Positions 48,125 to 59,490 of a DNA stretch of 64,000 nt are shown piece after piece. The position numbers and the translations under genes are program-made. The notes beneath the pieces are model-generated. The model did no database searches. It was given only the letters and a program-made list of their open reading frames with translations, and was not told where the DNA came from. The stretch is from Balaenoptera acutorostrata (taxonomy: Eukaryota > Chordata > Mammalia > Artiodactyla > Balaenopteridae): the NCBI RefSeq assembly GCF_949987535.1, contig NC_080074.1, forward strand, positions 25,007,268-25,071,267, read 5' to 3'. Each line of letters opens with the position of its first letter. Position 1 is the stretch's first letter.

Positions 48125-48300
48125 TCTAGGTCCTATTATTATTATTCCCATTTTACTGATGAAGAGACTGAGGCACAGAGAGGTTAAGTAACCTGGTCAA
48201 GGTTGCTGAGATAGGAAGATACAAAGGGGCACAACCAGCATTTGAACCAAAGCAGGCTGAATTCAGAGTTCATGCTCTTAACCACTGCAATATCATACTC
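48125..48300 (+). mobile_element. MIR SINE
   Basis: Very clear MIR: 'ttattcccattttactgatg', 'agactgaggcacagagaggt' and 'taacctggtcaaggttgctg', then 'gtgctcttaaccactgcaa'-type text. It lies in the GC-AG intron, about 140 nt past the GC donor. Confidence 0.92.
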
Positions 48301-48440
48301 TGCTAAGTAAAAGGAAGCCTTTTCCAAAAATGTCTTCTAAAAGTTCTTCTGTGATTTACCTTGTATATTACTGAAACAGTCAATCTTATGAAAGTATCAG
48401 CAAGGAGGGTTAGAGCTGTGGATAATCCGTCTTTACTTGC

Positions 48441-48547
48441 CTGTTTAGTGGAACCCAGAAAGAGCCAACATATACATTGTTGTAAGCAGTAGATGTAACA
48501 TCTGAAATATTCAGGGGCTTCATATTATAGGCATACAACAATAACAC
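48441..48547 (-). CDS. Internal coding exon, 107 nt, with GC donor (possible CFAP54)
   Basis: Acceptor TTTTCTTATAG|GTGTTATTG. The donor side reads CACTAAACAG|gcaagt: a GC rather than GT donor, in the CAG|GCAAGT context typical of accepted GC-AG introns. The exon holds 35 codons plus AG, which joins the A of the next exon to make an Arg codon. The encoded segment starts VLLLYAYNMKPLNISDVTS and ends GSFWVPLN. Hydrophobic start and a Trp-Val-Pro-Leu motif suggest a folded domain. The exact phase match to the exon at 46002 strongly supports the GC donor, since no GT donor near it gives an open join. Confidence 0.82.
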
Positions 48548-48592
48548 CTATAAGAAAATTAAAAGACATTTAACATGTTACATCAAACTTAC
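48548..48592 (-). other. Predicted ultra-short (45-nt) intron
   Basis: The intron starts GTAAGT and ends with a TTTTAATTTTCTTATAG tract. A TAAC about 30 nt before the AG could serve as branch point. Reading through is not an option, because the fifth codon in frame is TAA. Typical mammalian introns have a practical minimum near 65-70 nt; only a few near 43-50 nt are established. The alternative is that the upstream 63-nt segment is not an exon and this acceptor is joined to the exon at 62.8 kb. Confidence 0.55.
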
Positions 48593-48655
48593 ACTTTGCC
48601 TCAAAACTGCAGCATCGGTTCTCAAAATAGTGTCATTATACTTTAAAAGGTTTTT
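48593..48655 (-). CDS. Internal coding exon, 21 codons, before a 45-nt intron
   Basis: A 63-nt exon, phase 0 on both sides. Acceptor: CATTTTTCTCTTCCAAAG; donor: CAAAGT|gtaagt, a full match to GTAAGT at the intron side. It encodes KNLLKYNDTILRTDAAVLRQS (21 residues, of which the last 12 read ILRTDAAVLRQS). It is separated from the next exon by only 45 nt. Because 63 is a multiple of three, skipping it would keep the frame, so both inclusion and skipping are coding-compatible. The extremely short intron is the main reason for doubt; the quality of both splice sites and the protein-like composition speak for it. Confidence 0.65.
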
Positions 48656-49284
48656 CTTTGGAAGAGAAAAATGAGGGGTTTTTTTTTTTTGTTTCCAATT
48701 CACTTTAAAGAGAAATGATATGAACAAGAATTGTGCAAAGGTTATGAGATGAAAATAAATGCTAGTTGGTACCAAGGTTATATGATTTTTGAAGACTGAC
48801 ACTTCTTACTGCAGTTAAGTTGAAATTTCAGCCTCTGAAGGCCCTCTGCAACAAGTTCTAATGTATATTATACCTGGTGAATATCCAACTTTGTTGCTTG
48901 TTCCTTCTCCATATGCCCCTTTCCCATCGGTGGTCATAGGTACTTTTGTGCATTCACTTATGCTGTTCCCTTCCTGTTCTCTCCGTGTATTCCATCCACA
49001 CACAACTTACCAGCCCCCATCTCTTAAGATGAAACTTCTCCTAATGACTCATGCTTTAGTAATTTCCCTGATGTTTGAACTCTGAAAATTCTTAGAGTCA
49101 GTCCCACACTCGACAGCACCTATTTACAATCATGAATTCACAGAATTTGAAATTCAGAGGACCTTAGAGGTGGTCTGCTCTAAGTCTTTCCAAGGAAGCT
49201 GAGGTCCAGAGCTGACAGTCAAAATTAACTAATTAAATGTATGCATTTATCTCCGCTTCCTCACAAATCAAACTAAAATAAGAG
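48656..49284. other. Intron, nothing recognised
   Basis: Upstream (in gene orientation) of the 63-nt exon; a run of 12 T at 48679-48690 lies close to the acceptor. No repeat family named. Confidence 0.4.
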
Positions 49285-49435
49285 TAAAGGGATTTTGGGA
49301 ATTCCTGGCGGTCGAGTGGTTAGGACTCTGTGCTTCCACTGCAGGGGGCATGGGTTTGGTCCCTGGTGGGGGAACTAAGATCCTGCAAGCCACCTGCAGT
49401 GCGGCCAAAAAAAAATAAAAGAATAAAGGGATTTT
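49285..49435 (+). mobile_element. Short CHR-1-type SINE with target-site duplication
   Basis: TAAAGGGATTTT at 49285-49296 and 49424-49435 flanks about 127 bp starting GGGAATTCCTGGCGGTCGAG with 'gactctgtgcttccactgca' and 'ggccaaaaaaaaataaaa'. The head is the same as in the long CHR-2 copies but the body is short. Confidence 0.92.
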
Positions 49436-49755
49436 TTTTTCTTAAAGGCATAAATCCACAAAGATAGAAGCATGAGACAAAATGAAGCAGATGAGAAATG
49501 TTAGCAACATTTTGAAAGCACCTGAAACATTCTGAAAGCACCTCAGCTTAGTCAGCAGAGAGGAAAGGCTGTGTCCCACCTGCCTTCAGAGGGGCTGCCG
49601 ACAACGAGCATGACCAAGAACCTCAAACGCCTTGGGGACAACCTCCCTCCCATCCCTTCTCCAAGTCCATGCAACCAGGAGACTCCCTCCCTCCTTCCCC
49701 GCCTCTCCTCTGCTGGCCAAACTTCTTCCGTTTTTCTCTCTGCTGACGTTAAATC

Positions 49756-50092
49756 AAAGATCTATGCTCGGGCTTCCCTGGTGGCGCAGTGGTTGGGAAT
49801 CTGCCTGCTAATGCAGGGGACACGGGTTCGAGCCCTGGTCTGGGAAGATGCCATATGCCGTGGAGCAACGGGGCCCGTGAGCCACAACTACTGAGCCTGC
49901 GTGTCTGGAGCCTGTGCTCCGCAACAAGAGAGGCCACGATGGTGAGAGGCCCACGCACCGCGATGAAGAGTGGCCCCCGCTTGCCGCAACTAGAGAAAGC
50001 CCTCGCACAAAACGAAGACCCCAACACAGCCAAAAATAAATAAATAAATAAAGTAGCTATTAATTAAAAAAAAAAAAAAAAGATCTATGCTC
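49756..50092 (+). mobile_element. CHR-2-type SINE with 14-bp target-site duplication
   Basis: AAAGATCTATGCTC at 49756-49769 and 50079-50092 frames a full-length SINE, 49770-50078. It has the head 'ggcttccctggtggcgcagt', the B-box GGTTCGAGCCC and a tail (AAATA)n plus poly(A). Confidence 0.96.
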
Positions 50093-50429
50093 AGGAGGGA
50101 CACTAGATTCCAGAGGTGAGGTGCTGAACTGAAAACGCTGGAATGAAGTGAAAGTCTATATTCTGAACAAGAGACATCCCTCTACCCCACTCCAGCCCCT
50201 GCCCAGACATAGAAAACCAAGCAGGAGTCCAAAAGAGTCCTCTTTGGGGAAATTTACCAGATGAAGAGAAAAGACCTACAGATACTGACATTTCAGGATC
50301 CACCAATGAAGCCGCTAGCTCCCACAGTCACCCTGCAGTAAGGCTAAAAGTCCATAAGCCTGACTCAGTATGCTTCTCAGTGCCTCAAACATGAACGGAC
50401 AGCCAAGGGTCACTAGACATGAAATGAAA

Positions 50430-51160
50430 GGTAGAGACCAAAACTAATGTAAGAAAAGGAATTTGGAGAATCAGATACAAGACAGCAGAAGACGTCACTG
50501 AAACCATAATTAATATCCTCAAAGAGAGAAAGGCCAATATTGCATCTATGAAATAAGAACACAGTGCTATTAAAATGAAAGAGAATAAGAGCTCTTAAAA
50601 ATTAAAAAATATGATCATAACAACTAAATAATCAATAAAAGATTTGAAATATAAAGTTAAATATATCTCGCTCCAAATAAACCTAAATTTAAAAACATAA
50701 AGAGGGGAGAAAAGATGAGAAAAGTAAACATTCAATCTAATAGGCTCAATATCTGAATAACAGAAATTCCAGAAAGTGCAGAGATCATCAGAGGGAGGAA
50801 ATTATCAAAGAAAAACATCTCCACGAACTGAAGAATATACTTCACATATTGAAAGGGGCACCCTGAGAATCCAGCACAATACCCACACCAAGGCACATCA
50901 TGGAATTTTAGAGCACAGGGGACAGAGGGAAGATCCCCAGAGTTTCCAGAGGAAAAAAGTCACAAAGAACTAGGAATCAGAATGGGAACAGAACTCTCAA
51001 CAGCAATGCAGGATTGCCAGAGATAATGGAGCAGTGCCACCCACATTTTGAGGGAAAATAATTTTCAACCTAGAATTCTATGCCTAGGCAACAATGAATT
51101 AAGCATTAAAATGATGCTTAATTTTTGTCAGACACAGAAGGCCTTAAACTCCTATGAAAG
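50430..51160 (+). mobile_element. HAL1 (half-L1) ORF1 relic
   Basis: 'taacagaaattccagaaagt', 'aggaaattatcaaagaaaaa', 'cccacaccaaggcacatcat' and 'attttcaacctagaattcta' follow the HAL1 ORF1 order. Frames are broken; old. Confidence 0.75.
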
Positions 51161-51659
51161 TTCAGGGTTAATTTTAGTCTGTTGCAACCTTGTTAATCAT
51201 CTCAGGGGACTGAAGTCATGGAATTATTCCTTGGCGAAACCTGAATAGAATGTACTAAATAGTGATTAAGGTAGCCCTGTTTTAGGGTCTGAAACACACA
51301 AAGAGGCAGCCAGCTAATCAGCATTTTTTGTATAAAATGCACATGTTGATGATCTACATCTGAATTCTATTGTTACCTTCACTTCTCTCACTGAGTCTGG
51401 CTCATGCCTGGTTTTGACTACATGATCAGAGGGGTACAAAAGACTCCTCTCCCAGGTAAGACAGCAGCTTTCTTGAAACCAAGGTATCTCACCATATTTT
51501 GGCAGTTCATGACCCACAGATGACGTGTGTCCCGTGCAACTGACAGAGGACCCAAGAAGCTGCTCCTGGGTATCTTAGTCTCTCCTTTAGTCTGAAATCA
51601 GAATTAACTTGAATAAAGTAGGGCAATATTTAAACAATAAAACACTAAACTCACTCGCA

Positions 51660-51870
51660 TAGTTGTTGTGAGCCAGAGCTCTGGAGCCGGGGTGCCTGGG
51701 TTTGCCTCCACCACTTACTGGCTGTGTGATCTTGGGCAAATTATTAAAACATTACGCTTCTGCTTTCTCATTTGTAAAATTAAGATATGGTAATCCCCAT
51801 CCCATGGATCAGGGTGAGGATTGAGTGAGTCAACGTGAAGTGCTTTAAGCAGTATTTAGAGCATTATTGT
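51660..51870 (+). mobile_element. MIR SINE, nearly full length
   Basis: 'ctctggagccggggtgcctg', 'ctggctgtgtgatcttgggc', 'ctcatttgtaaaattaagat' and 'gtgaggattgagtgagtcaa' follow MIR order. Confidence 0.9.
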
Positions 51871-52199
51871 TGTCATTTTTAGCCCCATGATCACTACTGG
51901 CTCCTTACCCTTCCTTGATACCTCATTTTCTATATTCTCTTGGACCTACTGCTAATCCCAAACCAGCTTTCCATCTAATCCCCCAGCCTGTCCTCACCTA
52001 ATCCACTTAGTTCTTAGTTGATAATAGTGCTTAGTTCTATTCCCAACTTGTCTTTACTCCTCAAGGATAAGTTATATAACCTTGCATACTCAGGACTGGA
52101 TTCTTCAGGAGGCAATACGCCCATGATAAAATTCCAGTGTTCCTTTAGTCACTTCTGAAAATACTCTTTTTTTTCAATGGAAAAGAAGTGATATGGTTT

Positions 52200-54098
52200 T
52201 GACAAATACTGAGGAATACTATATTTAAAACTGCCTTGTATGTTCATCATTATCAAGTAGGATTTATCTCAGGGATGCAAGGATGATTCAGTATTTGCAG
52301 ATCAATCAATGTGATGCACCACATTAACAAACTGAAGAATAAAAATTATATGATTATCTCAATAGATGCAGAAAAAGCTTTTGACAAATTCAACGTCCAT
52401 TTATGATAAAAACTCTCAAGAGTGGGTATAGAAAGAACATACCTCAACATAATAAAGGTCATATATGACAAACTTAAAGCTAACATCATGCTCAATGGTG
52501 AAAAGCTTTTCCTCTAAGATCAGGAACAAGATAAGGATGCCCACTATGACCACTTTTATTCAACACAGTATTTGAAGTCCTAGGCACAGCAATCAGACAA
52601 GAAAAGAAGATCAAAGGTATCCAAATTACAGAGGAAGAAGTAAAACTGTCACTGTTTGCAGATGACATGATCCTATATATAGAAATCCTAAAGACACCAC
52701 AAAAAACTATTAGAACTCATAAATGAAGTCAGTGAAGTTGCAGGATACAAAATTAATATACAGAAATATATTGCATTTCTATACACTAACAATGAACTAT
52801 CAGAAAGAGAAATTAAGAAAACAATCCTGTTTACAATTGCATCAAAAAGAATAAAATACCTAGGAATAAATCTAACCAAAGAGGTAAAAAACCTGTACTC
52901 AGAAAACTATAAGACGCTGATGAAAGAAATTGAAAACAACAGAAACAAATTGAATGATATACTGTATTCATGGACTGGAAGAACTGACATTGTTAAAATG
53001 ACCATATTACCCAAGACAATCTACAGATTCAATGCAATTCCTATCAAAATACCAATGGCATTTTTCAGAGAACTAGAACAAATAATTCTAAAATTTGTAT
53101 GGAACCACAAAAGACTTCAAAGAGCCAAAATAATCCTGAGAAAGAAGAACAAAGCTGTAGATACCATGTTCCCTGATTTCAAATTCTACTACAAAGCTAT
53201 AGCAATCAAAACAGTATGGTACTGGCCCAAAAACAGACACATAGACCAATGGAACAGAATAGAAATAAACCCACACTTATATGGCCAATTAATCTACAAC
53301 AAAGGAGGCAAGAATATACAATTGGGAAAAAACAACCTCTTTAATAAATGGTGTTGAGAAAACTGGACAGCTACATGCAAAAGAATCAAACTAGACTACT
53401 CTCTCACACCATATACAGAAATAAACTCAAACGGATTAAAGACTTAAATGTAAGACCTGAGACCATAAAACCCCTAGAAGAAAACATAGGCAATATGATC
53501 TTTGACATTGGTCTTAGCAATATTTTTTTTGGATCCATCTCCCCAGGCAAAGGAAACAAAAGCAAAAATAAACATATGGGACTACATCAAACTAAAAAGC
53601 CTCTGCACAATGAAGGAAACTATCAACAAAATGAAAAGACAGCCTACTGAGTGGGAGAAGATATCTGCAAGTGATATATCTGATAAGGCATTAGTATCCA
53701 AAATATACAAAGAACACATGCAACTCAAGCTCAAAAAAAGCAACAAACAAACAACCTGGTTAAAAAATGGACAGCGAATCTGAGTAGACATTTTTCCAAA
53801 GAAGACATACAGATGGCCAACAGGCACATGAAAAAATGCTCAACATCAAACATTATTAGGGAAATGAAAATCAAAACCACAATGCTCACCTCACACCTGA
53901 CAGAGTGGCTATTATAAAAAAAGAACAAATAACAAGTGTTGATGAGGGTGTGGAGAAAAGGGAAGTCTCATGCACTGTTGGTAGAAATGTAAATTGGTAC
54001 AGCCACTATGGAAAGCAGTATGAAGGTCCCTCAAAAAATTAAAGCTACAACTACCATATGATCCAGCAATTCCACTTCTGGAAAAAACATTAATTCAA

Positions 54099-54141
<43 letters not shown>

Positions 54142-54690
54142 ATATATATATACACACACATATATAGTTATCAATATATCAATCAATCAATCAAATATTT
54201 CTCAGCCATAAAAAATAACAAGATCTTGCCATTTGGGACAACATGGATGGACCTAGAGGGTATTATGTTAAGTGAAATAAGTCAGACGGAGAAAGACAAA
54301 TACCACGTGATTTCACTTACATGTGGACTCTAAAAAACAAAACAAATGATCAAACATAGCAAAACAGAAACAGACTCATAGGTACAGAGAATAAACTTGT
54401 GGTTGCCAGAGGGGAGAGGGGTTGGGGGATGAGTGAAATAGATGGGGGAGATTAAGGGGTACAAACTTGCAGTTACAAAATAAATGAGTCACAGGGATGT
54501 AATATACAACATAGGAAATATAGTCAATACTACTGTAACAACTTTGTATGGTGACAGATGATAACTAGACTTTTCATGGTGATTATTTTGTAATGTATAC
54601 AAATGTGGAATCATTATGTTGTACACCTGAAACTAATACAATATTGTAAAACAATTTTACTTCAATTAAAAAAAAAAGAAATAAAGAAAA
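52200..54690 (+). mobile_element. Older 5'-truncated L1, 2.5 kb
   Basis: Starts inside ORF2 (reverse transcriptase, FADD motif at 52655-52666), continues through [19 protein letters not shown] (53.2 kb) and the C-terminal region to a 3' UTR. The 3' UTR has 'gaaactaatacaatattgta' and an A-rich end near 54690. It differs from the 23-27 kb L1 family, in particular by its 3' UTR. It has many stops and shifts, and a (TA)n expansion inside. Confidence 0.93.
54102..54168. repeat. (TA)n repeat, self-complementary
   Basis: About 25 TA units with a phase switch at 54130-54131, followed by CACACA. Located in the L1. Confidence 0.95.
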
Positions 54691-54924
54691 AGAAAAAATC
54701 GTCTTGTCCTCACAGCCCAGGAACAGTGAAAGATGAATCCCTCTTCCACTAGATGGAGCTGATTTGTAATTTCCTCGTCTTGATATCTTAATCACCTAAC
54801 AAAATGCTTGGCACATAGTATGCACTCAATAAATACTTTACTTATTAGCTAGTAAGCAGTTCAGCTATATGTGTTTTGTAAAGAAATCAATATTAAGAAT
54901 GAAAAGACTTAGGTTCCCATTCTT

Positions 54925-55075
54925 ATTTTTGTCACTAATGAGTTGTGGTGCTGGTCAAGTCACTTTACCCCTGTGGAACTTTGCTTCCTCATCTGTAAAA
55001 TGAGAATGTCGATTAGGTGTTCTCCTAGTTTCCTTTCAGTTCTGACATTTGACCTGGGTGATACCAAAAGTCAGA
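54925..55075 (+). mobile_element. MIR SINE fragment
   Basis: 'aatgagttgtggtgctggtc', 'aagtcactttacccctgtgg' and 'ttcctcatctgtaaaatgag' match the MIR core. Confidence 0.8.
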
Positions 55076-55171
55076 GGTTACCAATGGAGCCCACTATATA
55101 AACTGGCAATGGAGTAACTTCTTGGAGAGTCATCATGAGAGCTGTAAGTTCACTGGTAGCACCAGCCTAGA

Positions 55172-55300
55172 CCAGTGCTTCTCAACCTTAAATGTGCATA
55201 CATTACTTGCACATTCTAAAATGTGCAAGTAAAATGAATATTCTGATTCAGTGGGTCTGAAGTGAGACCTGAGATTCTGCATTTCTAATGAGCTTCCAGG
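55172..55300 (+). mobile_element. MER5A-like hAT transposon
   Basis: 'ccagtgcttctcaaccttaa', 'attctgattcagtgggtctg' and 'gagattctgcatttctaatg' are typical of MER5A. Non-coding. Confidence 0.7.
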
Positions 55301-56029
55301 GGATGCCAGGGGGGCTGTTTCCTGACCACACTCTGCAAGGGCCAGGGACTATCAGATGCCTGCTTCATTTATGCAGCTTTTGTCTTCCCCAGCTTCCAGA
55401 AGCTGGATGTAATTTTGGGCCCCATCTGCAGGACCAGGCTCTAGTTAATCACTTAGCCAACAAGTCCCAGAATCCAGAGGACCTCAGAGGGAGGTCCTGG
55501 GCATCTGTATGATCTCTAAGTTATAGCACTCCTGACATCCAAGTTGATAACATTGGGCTTTTGCTTTTATTAAGACTTGGTAATTTTCCCAGGAACCCTA
55601 GCTCATCCTTCACTGTCCTGCTAGGCCTGAGCTTGTCTCGAATGCACAGCCTGTTTCTTTGGGACCCTGAAATAGAGTCTTGCTCTTCTTAGGGATTTAA
55701 AGACCTCCAGAAAAGAGCACTGGCTCCATATTTCTTGTTCCCAGACAGGCTGGACTTCTGAATAAACTTATCTCCAAGAACTATTTCAGCTCTATGCAAG
55801 TTTCTGTTTTTACTTGCCAGATGGAGTCTTGCTTTTCAGTGCTTTGCTTGATCAGACTTCTTGCACTTGATCATGCTTGTCTGCCTACATCTTCTGTGGC
55901 CTCTGAAGAACATGCCTTGGGCTGTCCAGCTGCCTTCAACACAACAGCCTTTGCAGTCGTTTGCTTCCCTCCAACTCAACAATGTGTTGAGTTGCTCCAA
56001 TCCTGATTCATTGTCAACTAGCATTCCTC
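55301..56029. other. Intron, nothing recognised
   Basis: C/T-rich in parts; overlapping open stretches of 70 codons on both strands at 55794-56070 have no splice context. Confidence 0.4.
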
Positions 56030-56480
56030 CATCCTGGGTCTCAGTTTCCTCTTTTGTAAAATGGGGCTAATGATAATACTCGGCCGTTTGGATCCATGGG
56101 TTCGGCATCCGTGGATTCAACATCCCGTGAATCAAAAATATTTTTAAAAATCCAGAAAGTTCCAAAAATGAAAATTTGAATTTGCCATGTGCTGGTAACT
56201 ATCTACATAACATTTACATTGTATTAGGTTTTATAAGTAATGAAGAGATGATTTAAAGTATACAGGAGGATGTGCATAGTTTATATGCAAATACTATGCC
56301 ATTTTATACAAAGGACTTGGACATCTATGGATTTTGGTATTTGAGGGGGTTCTGAATCAATCCCCTGTGAATACTGAGGGACGACTGTACCTACCTCATA
56401 GAGTTGCTGTGAAGTTAATGAAGTAAAATACCTGGAACACAGTAAGCTCTACATTGGTGTTCATTATTGCTATTATCTTA
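56030..56480 (+). mobile_element. MIR SINE split by a Tigger-type element
   Basis: Left half 'cctgggtctcagtttcctct' and 'tgtaaaatggggctaatgat' (to 56076). Right half 'ctacctcatagagttgctgt' and 'aagttaatgaagtaaaatac' (from 56390). The two halves join as one MIR when 56079-56387 and one TA are removed. Confidence 0.88.
56079..56387 (+). mobile_element. MER2-like Tigger DNA transposon
   Basis: Starts 'ctcggccgtttggatccatg', has 'catttacattgtattaggtt' and 'ttatatgcaaatactatgcc', and ends 'actgagggacgactg'. TA is duplicated at 56077-56078 and 56388-56389. Non-coding. Confidence 0.9.
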
Positions 56481-56772
56481 TGGGTTTCATGAGCTTCACC
56501 CAGTTTTTCCAACATTAAACTCTACACTAAAGGTCTAAGATAATGAATAGATGAAAGCTCACATACATGAATATTTAAAGCATCACACAAATTTCAGTGT
56601 TATCTTATGAAAAAACAGACTCTTAGGTCTGCGAAGATCTAGCCCTCCCAAGTCAGCGTTTCCTGATTTGGTAGCTGAGATTTATGGCAGCAACTGAATC
56701 TTTTATCATGACCCAGTACATACATACTCATTGTCAAAGGGGGAAAAATGTCCCTGAACTAAGATAGGAAAA

Positions 56773-57147
56773 CTGTGTGTTCTGGGGGCTTCCCTGGTGG
56801 CACATGGGTTAAGAATCCGCCTGCTATTGCAGGGGGCACAGGTTCGAGCCCTGGTTCAGGAAGATCCCACATGCCGCAGAGCAACTAAGCCCGCGCACCA
56901 CAACTGCTGAGCCTACGCTCTAGAGCCCATGAGCCACAACTACTGAGCCCACGTGCCATGACTATTGAAGCCCACACACTTAGAGCCTGTGCTCCGCAAA
57001 AAGAGAAGCCACCCCAATGAGAAGCCCGCGCACCAAAACGAAGAGTAGCCCCCGTTCGCCACAACTAGAGAAAGCCCACACGCAGCAATGAAGACCCAGT
57101 GCAGACAAAAATAAATTAATTAATTAAAAAAAAACCTGTGTGTTCTG
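56773..57147 (+). mobile_element. CHR-2-type SINE with 12-bp target-site duplication
   Basis: CTGTGTGTTCTG at 56773-56784 and 57136-57147 frames a full-length CHR SINE with B-box GGTTCGAGCCC and tail 'aaaaataaattaattaatt'. Confidence 0.96.
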
Positions 57148-58779
57148 TGTCTGTGGCTTACGCAAATCACTCAAGCAACCTGTTTAAATCAGAATTTGTT
57201 AGTTGGTGCTCCGTTTCTAAACTCCGTCTGACACCAGTTCATGCGCCCATGCTAACTGTCAGACGTGACTGTTGATTCATGAAACCTCGTTATTCTAATT
57301 ATCAGCCACAGATGCAGTCTTAACATTAACTCCCACGATCATCCTGCCCCAGACTGATAGGGATGTGATATTTCTACAACCTTGTGAAATGAACTTTATA
57401 CTTTGCTCCTCATTTTTTAAAACTAACTATTTGGGTAAACAATCTGTTTCCCAACAATGTCATCCTTCCATACCCTTTCTGAATGGATATACTCTTTTAT
57501 CACACCTTGTTGGTTCTCTTGCCAGCAAGTAAACAAATTCGTCAGGATGCCGAATGTCAATCTAGAAATGTTCTTTTTAACAGTATCTGTCATGAAACAA
57601 AAGTTTCAGAAAACAACATTTTCACTTACTGTATGTGATGCATTCTGATATTGCCTTCTTATATTTAATTTCTTTAAAAATATACTACTCATGACATACT
57701 ATATTGACTCCATGACCCATGAGTATTCTTGGAACTTTGGTTTGAAAACTACTGTACTAAATTCCCCCAAAGAGACCACAGATTTATTATTTTAAAATGT
57801 ATATGGAATATCTGGCAAGGATTGGGTATGGAAAGGGTGGGAAGGAGAGTACTTTCAAAATACGAGAAATAGCTTTAAATGCTTCTGGGGAGTGATGTGT
57901 TCAAGTTTCTCTTTTTTGTGTGAGTAGGAGGGATGTATAACTGACCAAGAGTTAGCAGCAGGTTGCCAGCCTGAGGAAGAAGAATGAAGAGGCAATTGGG
58001 AGAAGCGTGCTTGAGAGCAAAGAGAGGCGGGCTCTGGAGGTCTCACCATCTGACACAGTTCACGTGAGTCAAGGAGCAGCAGAAGTTACCAGAGCCACAG
58101 CTAGAGGGGACAGCGCTCAAGAGGTAGGAAGTACAGGAGCAGACCATGGCAGGAGGCAAAAAAAACAGATAAAAAGTATTGAATAGGGTAAAACTATATG
58201 GCAAATGTTTTATGGGAAAGAGCCTGAGGCTCTTCTTAGAGAGAGCAGTAATCAAAGGAGTGCTATAGTGGAAGGTTCCTCTGCAAAAGGTGGTAGTTAG
58301 ACCCCCTGTCCCATTTTTAAAAGCTTGACTCCTCTTCAAGACTCTCCTAGAATCGGAATCACTGTTCTACCTCCCAGAGTTCAGGCATTGATACTGAACT
58401 GCTCCCAAATACTTGCCCCCGTTCCTGCTCCCCAATTAGCCCTGTTGCAAATGTCTATGCATGCATATGAACATAGATATGAATACAGATATAGAGTTAG
58501 ATAAAGATAATAAACATTAAAATAAGGAGTTACATATGTGATACAAATTTGTAAACAGCATTTAGAGAGAAACTAAGTTTTTTCTCCTATTTGCTACGCA
58601 CTTTAATTTTTGCTGGTTAGGCAGAGTTTACTCTCTTTTCTGCCCATTGTTGGCAGCTAAAGTATGTATAAGGAGATATTGTTGGTAAACTTTAAAAGGT
58701 GCTTTAAAATAATGCTTACCAAGTGTATTACATGTGTATTTGAAGTCAAACTTTCAAACAGCATAATAATGTGAAAATC
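57148..58779. other. Intron, nothing recognised
   Basis: Unique-looking A/T-rich DNA. A 98-codon minus-strand open stretch at 58043-58339 has no splice context. Confidence 0.4.
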
Positions 58780-58985
58780 ATTTCACATAAGAATAATAAA
58801 TGACAACTACTATTTAGGTCGAGAGTTTACACAATTATCTCTAGGGTACCCATGATACAGAAAAGTTAACTAATCTACTGAAGGTTACAAAATTACTAAG
58901 TAACAGAGCTGGGATTCAAAACAGGAGTCTGATTTGCTCCATTCTGAGGGCTCTAGAGTCTGTGTTCTTAACCACTACACTAATG
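58780..58985 (+). mobile_element. MIR SINE
   Basis: 'gatacagaaaagttaactaa', 'actaagtaacagagctggga', 'ttcaaaacaggagtctgatt' and 'gtgttcttaaccactacact' match the MIR 3' half. Confidence 0.8.
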
Positions 58986-59490
58986 TAAGCAAAATAAATA
59001 AAAGAAAACCATTCCCAGTAAGACTGTGCAAAGACAAAGTCTCAAAAGTGGCTCGTGAAAGAAGTCAGAATATTTTTAAAGCAACAACAATTTGACTCTC
59101 AAGAGAACAATGGAAATGAGTAGATGACATTTTGAATGTACTGAAAGAAAATAATTTCCAATCTTTAATTCTTTACTCCATAAAAAATTATTTCACAGAT
59201 AAATGTAAAACAATGATATTTATCAGGCAAACAAAAATTGAGTGTTTGCCTCCAGAAGATGCTCACCACAAGAAATTCCAGAATATGTACTTCAACAGAA
59301 AGAAGTGATCCTAAATGGAATGTCTAAAATGCAAGAGGGAGTAGAAAGCAAAGCAAATGATGAATATGTAGAAAATTCTAAAGGAAAATAACTCTTGTAT
59401 AAAACAATTAAAAATAATATTATTTTGGTTAAAAAAAGAAAATGTACAATAATATCATTTAAGTCATTAGAGGAATAAAGATCATTCATT

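Noticed and set aside
54102..54168. Origin or matrix-attachment site in the TA tract
   Set aside because: Simple expansion inside an L1; nothing else supports such a role.
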